DNA of 38,593 nucleotides from CBDUQN01 sp965369375 (GTDB lineage: Bacteria; Krumholzibacteriota; Krumholzibacteriia; Krumholzibacteriales; Krumholzibacteriaceae), in the NCBI GenBank assembly GCA_965369375.1, contig CBDUQN010000020.1:1-38593 (forward strand), in the 5' to 3' direction. Every line of letters starts with the position of its first letter. The first letter of the stretch is position 1. Of this stretch, positions 8,622-15,982 are shown in pieces. Made by a program: the position numbers and the translations under genes. The notes under the pieces are model-generated. The model did no database searches and was not told where the DNA came from. It saw only the letters and a program-made list of their open reading frames with translations.

Positions 8622-10154
8622 CTACTGAAAACCCGCCTTGAGATTGCGCGATCCATCAATTGAATATATCTCGAAATCTTCTCGATGCATACAGGGATCA
8701 TCGATTATCTGGACATTGAGGCGATGCGTTGCGGCGAGCTCCTGAATATTCTCTTCCCGCTTGCTGCGCAAGAAAATCCCGAGAACGGGATTGACCCTGA
8801 ACTGCATACCGGATTCGCGCTTGAGTGATCCGATGCGCCGCATCCAATGTTCGATCTTGTTCGCCATCGATTCGATGCTCAAAACCTTGCCGCTGCCCGT
8901 GCAATAGGGACACTCGTCACTATAGTAATGAAGAAGGCTCGGGCGCACACGCTTCCGGCTCACTTCAACGAGGCCGAGATCGCTGATCGGCGACACCCTC
9001 GCCCGGGATCTGTCCTTGCGCAACGCGTGTCGAAACTCCCTGTAAACCTTCCTGCGATTCTCCTCTTTCTCCATATCGATGAAGTCGACGACGATAATGC
9101 CACCGATATCACGGAGTCTCAGCTGCCGGACGATTTCACGCGCGGCGATGAGATTCGTCTCGAGGATCGTCTCCTCCTGGTTCCGCTTTCCGGTGAAACG
9201 GCCGGTATTCACGTCGATCGACACGAGGGCCTCGGTATGCTCGATTACGATATACCCGCCCTTTTTGAGCCAGATCTTTCGCTCGAGCGTTTTTTCTATC
9301 TCCCCCTCGATCTCATACTCGTCGAAGATCGGATTCGTTTTCCGGTAGAAATTCACGCGTGATACGAGTTGCGGAGCGAAGGACTTCAAGTACGCCCGCA
9401 AACGCTCGTACTCCTCCTTGTTATCGATAATAATTTCATGCACGCCCTCGGAAAATATATCCCTCAAGGCAAATATCGTTAGATCGACATCCTCGTGGAC
9501 GAGCGCAGGCGGCGTTGCACGTTCCCATTTCTTGCGTATTTCCTTCCAGAGTTTCTCGAGATACTTTATATCGTTCCGCACCTGATTGCTGCTCACACCG
9601 CTGCCGGCGGTTCGCACGATAATCGCCGTCCCCTTCGGGCGGTACCGCCGCACAATACTGCGAAGCCGGTGTCTCTCGCGACGGCTGTCAATCTTCTTGC
9701 TGATGCCGATATGATCGAGGTCCGGCATGAGAACCGCGTAGCGCCCGGGCAGTGAGAGCTGCGAGGAAATGCGCGGGCCCTTCGTCCCGATGGCTTCCTT
9801 GCGAACCTGGACAAGGATTTCCTGTCCCTTCTTGAGCAGATTGTCAATCGGCGGAAACTCCCTGCGCCTCCTGCTCGATATGTCGATGTCTTCCTCCTCG
9901 AGCAGCTTGGGATCGATCGAGCCCGTCGCGACATCACTCACATGGAGAAATGCGGCCCGCTGCTGGCCGATATCGACGAACGCAGCCTGAATGCCCGGGA
10001 TAATCGCTGTTACCCTGCCGAGATAGATGTCGCCGACGGTCCGCCTGCTGTCCTCACTCTCTATCAGCAACTCTACGAGATCCTTGTCTTCGAGTATCGC
10101 AATCCTGACCTCGCGCTGTGTGTAATTTATGATAATTTCCTTCTTGATTCGCAA
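8622..10154 (-). CDS. rng: Ribonuclease G (Rne/Rng family endoribonuclease)
   Basis: The 510-residue length is typical of RNase G. An S1-like RNA-binding region at about 38-125 (GDIYLGRVTAIIPGIQAAFVDIG and later) is followed by the RNase H-like and DNase I-like catalytic parts, with the metal-binding aspartates in VSIDVNTG and VVDFIDME, and the zinc-link motif CPYCTGSG. The enzyme trims rRNA precursors and starts mRNA decay in the cytoplasm. The start is TTG (10152-10154) with AAGGA eight bases upstream; no in-frame ATG upstream fits. It follows the radical SAM gene by 22 bases, an arrangement seen in many bacteria. No terminator is clear downstream. Confidence 0.94.
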   Translation of the reverse strand: MRIKKEIIINYTQREVRIAILEDKDLVELLIESEDSRRTVGDIYLGRVTAIIPGIQAAFVDIGQQRAAFLHVSDVATGSIDPKLLEEEDIDISSRRRREFPPIDNLLKKGQEILVQVRKEAIGTKGPRISSQLSLPGRYAVLMPDLDHIGISKKIDSRRERHRLRSIVRRYRPKGTAIIVRTAGSGVSSNQVRNDIKYLEKLWKEIRKKWERATPPALVHEDVDLTIFALRDIFSEGVHEIIIDNKEEYERLRAYLKSFAPQLVSRVNFYRKTNPIFDEYEIEGEIEKTLERKIWLKKGGYIVIEHTEALVSIDVNTGRFTGKRNQEETILETNLIAAREIVRQLRLRDIGGIIVVDFIDMEKEENRRKVYREFRHALRKDRSRARVSPISDLGLVEVSRKRVRPSLLHYYSDECPYCTGSGKVLSIESMANKIEHWMRRIGSLKRESGMQFRVNPVLGIFLRSKREENIQELAATHRLNVQIIDDPCMHREDFEIYSIDGSRNLKAGFQ

Positions 10155-10176
10155 TATTCTGATCCTTCCAAAGGGG

Positions 10177-12936
10177 TTACGATACCAATCCGAGCGGACT
10201 CACGAAACCCGCTTCTGTTTCGTATAAAATTTCCATACGCCTGATACCGACCATTGCTACAGCACGTTTCGGCAGGACAGCGGCAAGAAGATCCCGTGGT
10301 CCGGCAAATCCTTCGCCGCCAGCATGTATGATAAGCTCCAAGGTCTCACCATTTACAGCTTTTTCGAGCATGTATCCCTTACAAGAACGCTCACGGCCTC
10401 TGCCGTCACTAATCACGGCGCCGGCCTCGAACATGGGCTCCCATCTTTTCACAAGATATCCAACGGGATCGCATATAAATCCTGGCGGGATTTCAGTTTC
10501 CCCGCTGTATAATCCGAGCTCATCCCCAAGATGATACCACAATCTATTTTCTTTGGACAATTTTTCCGCAGTTCCGCCTCTAAATTCACAAACACGAAGA
10601 AGCGTCTCGAGACGCAGCGCATAACGAAGCCGCATACGGGGCGGCAGCTTGCCCGTTTTCCGCGTGAACGGACCGGTGTGCTCCAAAATTTCTATTCCTT
10701 GCGGCAATAGAGGGTTGAAGCGACTGAGATTTATATTTTCTTCACCGGTTAATTCTACATCAAAAAATTCTCTCGAACCCTCCATACCCACAGCGAGTGA
10801 AGGGCCCATGGACAGCCTCGGATGGGGATTAAATCCTTCAGTGAAGGAGAGCGGCAATCCGAAGCGCCTGAGAGCTCGATGGAGCAAATTAATCAACTCG
10901 ATGTGCGAAAGGAATCGCTGCTTGCCCGATTTCTCATATACGAATCGATAGCGGAATGCCGTCCTCCTGATTGCGGGCGGTTCATCCGAGGTCCGCAGCG
11001 CATCCGAGGTCCGCAGCACATCCGAGGCGGGCGATGCTTCGACACCCGAGGCGCCCTGCACATCCGAGGCGGGCGATGCTTCGACACCCGAGGCGCCCTG
11101 CACATCCGAGGCGGGCGGCCCGTTCGGAGCGCGCAACCCGTGGGGCTCAACCTCACTCGTTTCGGGATGGCTGACGTCAGGTTTCCCTGTCCCGTTATTA
11201 TTATCGCTCGAATCATGAGCGGCGCAGCCCTCTTCACCGTAATGCGGCTTCTCCGGACCGGAGATCGTCTTTTCCCGCTCCCTCTTCAGGAACCGTTCGT
11301 TGACACGGGGACTGAATCCGCTCCACGGAACGGGATCGCCGGCGGGAATTTCAGACAGGAGCTCCGATACCGTTAATCCATGTTTCTCGAGCGACCGCTG
11401 CCAGCGGTCGAAATCGAGCCGGTCCCGCCAGCCGTCGAATCGGCATCCCGAACGGTACGCATCAACGAGCACCTCCCATAACCTCGCATCTCCCCTGGCA
11501 AATATACCCTCGAGCATGCTGATCGCGGGGTCGCGGAGGCTCAGGCGAACGTTTCGCCCACGGATCCTGGATTTCAGATAATTCTCTTTCTCCAGGAACT
11601 CCTCACGAGAGCACTGCCGCTCCCATTGAAAGGGCGTAAACGGCTTCGGGACAAACGGTGAGATCGAGATGCTGAGCCTGAACCGCCTGCTTCGGCGTGG
11701 GAGATCGATGATCCTTCTCGTGAGTGAGACAATCCCTTCCAGATCCTCTTCCGTTTCCGTCGGCAGTCCGATCATAAAGTAGAGCTTGAGATTCTGCCAT
11801 CCTCCCTCGAGGATGCGGCGACACCCATCGAGTATTTCCGTATCGGTCATCCCCTTGTTGATCACACGGCGAAGACGCTCGGTGCCGGCCTCGGGCGCCA
11901 GAGTGAATCCGGATCTCCTCACCACCGCATTGGAAGCGACGATACGTTCCGTGATCGTCTCGGGACGAAGACTCGGGAGGGCCAGGGATACATTCCTCCG
12001 CTCGAGCTCGGGAATGAGCCCGCCGAGCAATTCATCGAGCCGCGAATAATCGGACGTCGAGAGCGAGAGAAGCGAGACTTCTTCCCACCCGCTCGAATCG
12101 AGCCCCCTGCATACCGCATCGATGATTTCACCCACCGTTCGCTCCCTCCGGGGCCGGTAAAACATGCCGGCATGGCAGAAACGGCAGCCGCGCACGCATC
12201 CCCTCATGATCTCCACCGCGAGCCGGTCATGAACAATGCCGGCAGTCGGCGTGATCGGTTCCCGGGGAAGGTCGTTCTCGCGAAACCGGTATGAACGATG
12301 CTCGACCGACTCGCTTACGTTGCTTACGTAAAAGCCGCTAATGCCGGCAAGCATGCTTTTTAATTCTTTTCTTCCGGCGGCGGACGATTTGCCCGCCTTG
12401 AGCTCCCGGACGGCTTCGGGAAGGGCCTCCTCTCCGTCACCGAGACAGATTGCATCGAGCGCATTGAGGAAGGGGAGGGGATTCGTGCAGCAGGGACCGC
12501 CTGCGATAACTATTGGATCGTCCTGTTCTCTGTCCGCCGCTTCGAGAGCGAGGCCTGCGAGATCGAGGATCATGAGAAGATTCGTGTAATGAAGCTCATA
12601 GGTGAGAGAAAATCCGATCAGGTCGAAACGATTCGCCGCAGTTGCCGTTTGCCAGGAACGCAAGCGTTCACCGCATCGCCGAATCAGCCGTTCCGCGTCA
12701 GGCCACGGGGCGAAAGCGAACTCGACACCTACTCCCTCGAGCGTTGCGAGCCGATGGTAGAGGAGCCGCAATCCCTGATGAGACATACCGATCTCGTATG
12801 TATCGGGAAATACGAGAAGAACGTTAAACGATCCCTCTCTGTAACCGGGGGACGAAAGGTTGAGCTCGCCGTCGATGTACCTCGACGGCTTCTGAACATG
12901 CGGCAGTACCCCGTCATAATAAAATCTGGTCGACAC
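10177..12936 (-). CDS. Fused B12-binding-like radical SAM protein (TIGR03960 type) and radical SAM-associated DUF2344 (TIGR03936 type)
   Basis: The product is 919 residues. Residues about 40-200 form a cobalamin-binding-like alpha/beta domain, followed by a radical SAM domain with the cluster motif MRGCVRGCRFCHAG (cysteines at about 247, 251 and 254). After a repetitive linker at about 600-655, a second domain begins at RYRFVYEKSGKQRF and includes FTEGFNPHPRLSMG, the DUF2344 signature. In many bacteria the two are separate adjacent genes next to rng; here they are fused. Substrate is unknown, though the link with rng suggests RNA modification (inference). The ATG at 12945 abuts the SD AAGGA and cannot be served by it; the GTG at 12936 sits nine bases after it and is preferred. 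Confidence 0.9.
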   Translation of the reverse strand: MSTRFYYDGVLPHVQKPSRYIDGELNLSSPGYREGSFNVLLVFPDTYEIGMSHQGLRLLYHRLATLEGVGVEFAFAPWPDAERLIRRCGERLRSWQTATAANRFDLIGFSLTYELHYTNLLMILDLAGLALEAADREQDDPIVIAGGPCCTNPLPFLNALDAICLGDGEEALPEAVRELKAGKSSAAGRKELKSMLAGISGFYVSNVSESVEHRSYRFRENDLPREPITPTAGIVHDRLAVEIMRGCVRGCRFCHAGMFYRPRRERTVGEIIDAVCRGLDSSGWEEVSLLSLSTSDYSRLDELLGGLIPELERRNVSLALPSLRPETITERIVASNAVVRRSGFTLAPEAGTERLRRVINKGMTDTEILDGCRRILEGGWQNLKLYFMIGLPTETEEDLEGIVSLTRRIIDLPRRSRRFRLSISISPFVPKPFTPFQWERQCSREEFLEKENYLKSRIRGRNVRLSLRDPAISMLEGIFARGDARLWEVLVDAYRSGCRFDGWRDRLDFDRWQRSLEKHGLTVSELLSEIPAGDPVPWSGFSPRVNERFLKREREKTISGPEKPHYGEEGCAAHDSSDNNNGTGKPDVSHPETSEVEPHGLRAPNGPPASDVQGASGVEASPASDVQGASGVEASPASDVLRTSDALRTSDEPPAIRRTAFRYRFVYEKSGKQRFLSHIELINLLHRALRRFGLPLSFTEGFNPHPRLSMGPSLAVGMEGSREFFDVELTGEENINLSRFNPLLPQGIEILEHTGPFTRKTGKLPPRMRLRYALRLETLLRVCEFRGGTAEKLSKENRLWYHLGDELGLYSGETEIPPGFICDPVGYLVKRWEPMFEAGAVISDGRGRERSCKGYMLEKAVNGETLELIIHAGGEGFAGPRDLLAAVLPKRAVAMVGIRRMEILYETEAGFVSPLGLVS
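10983..11117. repeat. In-frame tandem repeats encoding the interdomain linker
   Basis: Two perfect 42-bp copies (11017-11058 and 11059-11100) and a partial third (11101-11117) are preceded by two near-identical 18-bp units (10983-11000, 11001-11018). All share the core CATCCGAGG. On the minus strand they encode repeats of ASDVQGASGVEASP and DALRTS between the two halves of the fused radical SAM protein. All units are multiples of three, so copy-number change would keep frame. Confidence 0.9.
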
Positions 12937-13014
12937 GCGTATCATTCCTTACAGAGCTGAATTCGGACGGAGCGCTCTCTCCTGTGCCCGGATTCCTCCT
13001 TTGAGGTCGAATCC

Positions 13015-14409
13015 TTAACCGCATCCACAGGGATCCTCGAACACATCCTTTGCATAATCGCCTTTTCGCTCGACCGGATAATTCCCGCTGAAGCACGAGA
13101 CGCAGAAATTCTCCGGATCTTCTATGCAGGAGAGGAGCCCCTCGAGAGAAAGGTACCTGAGGCTGTCGACCGCGAGATACTCCTGGATCTTATCGACCGA
13201 ATACGAGGATGCAATCAACTCACCCCTCGTCGGCGTGTCGATGCCGTAGTAGCAGGAGTGAGAAATCGGTGGAGATCCGATCCGCAGGTGAATCTTGTTC
13301 GCGCCGGCCTGCCGGAGGATCGAAACGAGTTTCTTCATCGTCGAACCGCGGACAATGGAGTCGTCGACCACGACGATGCTGCGGCCTTTCAGCACGCCGC
13401 GCACCGGATTGAATTTTATCCGCACATCCCAGTCCCGTTCACGCTGCCTCGGCTGTATAAATGTCCTGCCCACGTAATGATTCCTGATCAAACCCAGCTC
13501 GAAAGGCAATTTGGACACTTCAGCATACCCGAGCGCTATCGTGTTACTCGAATCGGGAACGGAAATGACGATATCGGCGTCGGTGAGGAATTCCTCGGCG
13601 AGCTTTTGTCCGAGTTTCCGTCTCACCTTGTCCACATTCTCGCCGAAAACCCGGCTGTCAGGCCTCGAGAAATAGATAAACTCGAAGATGCACTTCGAAA
13701 GATGTTCCGCCCGATCGGCGAAACGAGTGCTTTCGAGGCCGTCTTTGCCGGCAATGCACAGTTCGCCGGGCTCGATCTCTCGCTCATACATTGCGCCGGT
13801 AATATCGAATGCGCAGCTCTCCGAAGCGAATATGATTGCATCGTCGAGCCTGCCGATGCACAGCGGTCTGAAGCCACGCGGATCCCTCGCCGCGATGACT
13901 TCGTTCTTCGTCAAGAACACGAGTGAATACGCTCCGGTCACCTTGTTGAGCGCCTCCATGATCATATCCCTCAGGTTGCTTTTCTTGCTGCCTGCAATGA
14001 GGTGAAGAAGGACCTCGCTGTCCATCGTCGTCTGAAAGATGGAGCCATTCCGCTCCATTCGATCCCTGAGCTCCACCGCGTTAACGAGGTTGCCGTTGTG
14101 CGCAACGGCTATTTTGCCGATCTTGCAGTCGACGAGAAACGGCTGAATATTGGCGATTGCCGAAAGACCGGTCGTCGAGTATCTGTTGTGGCCTATGGCC
14201 AAATGACCCTTCAGAGTTTTGAGAACCTCCTCGTCGTATACCTTCGAAACGAGACCCATTCCTTTGCGCTCGCAGATCCGCGCCCCATCGGATGTGATAA
14301 TCCCGGTGCTTTCCTGCCCGCGGTGCTGGAGGGCGTACAAACCGAGGTACGTAAGCTGAGCGGCGTCTTTGCTCCCCCAAGTACCGAATACCGCACATTC
14401 CTCTTTCAA
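13015..14409 (-). CDS. purF: Amidophosphoribosyltransferase
   Basis: The 464-residue enzyme makes phosphoribosylamine from PRPP and glutamine, the first committed step of purine synthesis. The N-terminal glutaminase domain begins MKEECAVFG, with the nucleophile Cys at position 5, so only four residues must be removed. The phosphoribosyltransferase domain carries the PRPP loop VVVDDSIVRGST. The C-terminal FCVSCFSGNYP and other cysteines match the 4Fe-4S Bacillus-type enzyme. The start is TTG (14407-14409), seven bases after AAGGAGG, and overlaps the stop of the PurS-like gene as TTGA. The tail ends in DPCGCG. Confidence 0.96.
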   Translation of the reverse strand: MKEECAVFGTWGSKDAAQLTYLGLYALQHRGQESTGIITSDGARICERKGMGLVSKVYDEEVLKTLKGHLAIGHNRYSTTGLSAIANIQPFLVDCKIGKIAVAHNGNLVNAVELRDRMERNGSIFQTTMDSEVLLHLIAGSKKSNLRDMIMEALNKVTGAYSLVFLTKNEVIAARDPRGFRPLCIGRLDDAIIFASESCAFDITGAMYEREIEPGELCIAGKDGLESTRFADRAEHLSKCIFEFIYFSRPDSRVFGENVDKVRRKLGQKLAEEFLTDADIVISVPDSSNTIALGYAEVSKLPFELGLIRNHYVGRTFIQPRQRERDWDVRIKFNPVRGVLKGRSIVVVDDSIVRGSTMKKLVSILRQAGANKIHLRIGSPPISHSCYYGIDTPTRGELIASSYSVDKIQEYLAVDSLRYLSLEGLLSCIEDPENFCVSCFSGNYPVERKGDYAKDVFEDPCGCG

Positions 14410-15077
14410 CGCACTCCCTCCTTACGACCGATCTGAATCGAAGCCAAGAGCTCATATTTCTGGTAATGGGGATTGAGGAGCAGGCCCTGCTTCCGGGATC
14501 GCGTGATCAGCATGCGCTCGACCTTCTCCGAGGCTTCATTCGCGGAAGCCGCCCTCACGATGAGCCTCCAAACCTCCCCCGCCTTCAGATCCACCACCTC
14601 CACGCCATTCAAGCGGCCGTTGAGGCGGCCTTGATACCCTTTTTCCCTTCTGCCGTCCTGCTCCCGCACGAGACAGTCGAACGCGAATTTACTTTCATCC
14701 GAAGCGGATTCCCCGCCGCCAGTCCCGCGGATGGGGAAATCTTTCTCAAGTGTGAGGTCCCCTTTCGACATGAGAATCCTGGATTTCCCATCTCCGGAAG
14801 ACCCGGTCCCTTCGCCGACGCCCGGGGCGGTGAGCGCGAGCAGGTAGAGATGCTTGTTCTGATTGGTGAATGCGCTATCCATCCTTATTACACGGTCGAC
14901 CTCGGCAAGAAGCTCTTCATTACCGCCCCCCTTCGCGTTCATTCCCCAATAAGAGTAACGAACGAGCCCGAGGAGCTCGCTCTCGAACTCGAGCTTCTCG
15001 GTAAACGTTATCAAAGCAGTCTGCGCGACCAGATCGACTACTTTGAGACGCACCCAGAGTTCCATCCAGGCCGTCAA
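14406..15077 (-). CDS. Enlarged PurS-like protein of the FGAM synthase complex
   Basis: PurS is a roughly 80-residue subunit that bridges PurL and PurQ. It is otherwise missing here, although PurL is the small type that needs it. This 223-residue protein lies exactly between purQ and purF. Residues 5-82 begin ELWVRLKVVD and can be read as a PurS-like beta-alpha-beta unit. A low-complexity Gly/Ser-rich linker (about 83-130) follows. Residues about 131-215 end with a helix ANEASEKVERML and LLLNPHYQKYEL, resembling the PurS LLANPVIEDYEV end. It may be two fused PurS folds. The start is TTG (15075-15077), seven bases after AAGGAGG and overlapping the purQ TGA; an ATG at 15065 is the alternative. 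The assignment is by position and weak similarity. Confidence 0.65.
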   Translation of the reverse strand: MTAWMELWVRLKVVDLVAQTALITFTEKLEFESELLGLVRYSYWGMNAKGGGNEELLAEVDRVIRMDSAFTNQNKHLYLLALTAPGVGEGTGSSGDGKSRILMSKGDLTLEKDFPIRGTGGGESASDESKFAFDCLVREQDGRREKGYQGRLNGRLNGVEVVDLKAGEVWRLIVRAASANEASEKVERMLITRSRKQGLLLNPHYQKYELLASIQIGRKEGVR

Positions 15078-15961
15078 AAGCCGCCCTCCTTCGAGTGATG
15101 AGGCATTCGATCCAATCCCGCGGTATCGCTCCGTCGACGAGACCCGCCGTCGAGCAACGAAGCAAAAAATCTTCTTCCCGGTCCCTCTTTCTCCATCGCG
15201 GCGGGATCCCCCGTCGATGTGATTCTCTTTCGTCCCCACGCGCCCGCGAGATCCTCCGGCACCTGTCTCAGCCACGTCGCCCGCTCCGGATGGGGCATCA
15301 TCGCAAGCACGTTCCCCTCCCGATTGCAGACACCCGCGGTATTTTCGATCGACTGATTGGGATTGACGGGAAAGGCGCTGTCGATCTCGCCCCTGCTGCT
15401 GCAGTAGCGAAGAACGATCTGACCGTTACGCTTCATCGTTTCGAACAGTTTTTCATCGTCGGTCACGAAGCGCCCCTCGGCGTGCGCTATGGGGACGGGG
15501 ATCACCTCTTTATATTGGAATTCCCGCATCCAGACACAGCCGGTGCCTTCGTTTCTCAAGTGCGTCCAGTTGCAGTAGTATCCTTCACGATCGGCCATGA
15601 TATTCGGAGCGAGAGCCAGGTCTACCTGCTCCCAGTGGATACCCGGAATCAGTCCCGATTCAACGAGGACCTGAGCGCCATTGCAGATTCCGAGCACGGG
15701 CAGGCCCTCGCGCGCAAGGCCGCTCACCTTGTCCATTATTCGGTCCTTCGCAGCAACGACACCCGCTCTTATCCTGTCCTGGTAAGAAAATCCGCCGGGG
15801 AGAATGATAGCGCGGCTCCCGTCGAGCATGCCTGGATCCTGATTCCACCGAAAGAGCTCGGCTTCGAGTCCCACGGAACGCACCGCATCAGCCGTTTCGT
15901 ATTCGCAGTTAACGCCGGGGAACTGAATAATAGCCACTTTCCCGTCGAATGTTTCCGGCAT
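15074..15961 (-). CDS. purQ: Phosphoribosylformylglycinamidine synthase, glutaminase subunit
   Basis: The 295-residue class I glutamine amidotransferase supplies ammonia to PurL. The nucleophile lies in GICNGAQVL (C93) and the His-Glu pair in MMPHPERA (H224, E226). An oxyanion-type GGFSYQD loop lies at 56-62. The usual end is near GRRFFASLL (about 270); the last 25 residues are an Arg/Ser-rich extension not typical of the family. The ATG at 15961 follows GGAAAGGA by six bases, 22 nt after purL. Its stop overlaps the TTG of the PurS-like gene. Confidence 0.95.
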   Translation of the reverse strand: MPETFDGKVAIIQFPGVNCEYETADAVRSVGLEAELFRWNQDPGMLDGSRAIILPGGFSYQDRIRAGVVAAKDRIMDKVSGLAREGLPVLGICNGAQVLVESGLIPGIHWEQVDLALAPNIMADREGYYCNWTHLRNEGTGCVWMREFQYKEVIPVPIAHAEGRFVTDDEKLFETMKRNGQIVLRYCSSRGEIDSAFPVNPNQSIENTAGVCNREGNVLAMMPHPERATWLRQVPEDLAGAWGRKRITSTGDPAAMEKEGPGRRFFASLLDGGSRRRSDTAGLDRMPHHSKEGGF

Positions 15962-15982
15962 GAACGTTCCTTTCCAAAAAGG

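Noticed and set aside
10971..11174. Plus-strand ORF of Ala-His-Pro-Arg repeats
   Set aside because: It is the antisense reading of the tandem repeat in the radical SAM fusion linker.
12991..13009. GGATTC/GAATCC inverted repeat after purF as a terminator
   Set aside because: A short 6-bp stem with no U-tract; more likely chance, and consistent with read-through into the radical SAM gene.
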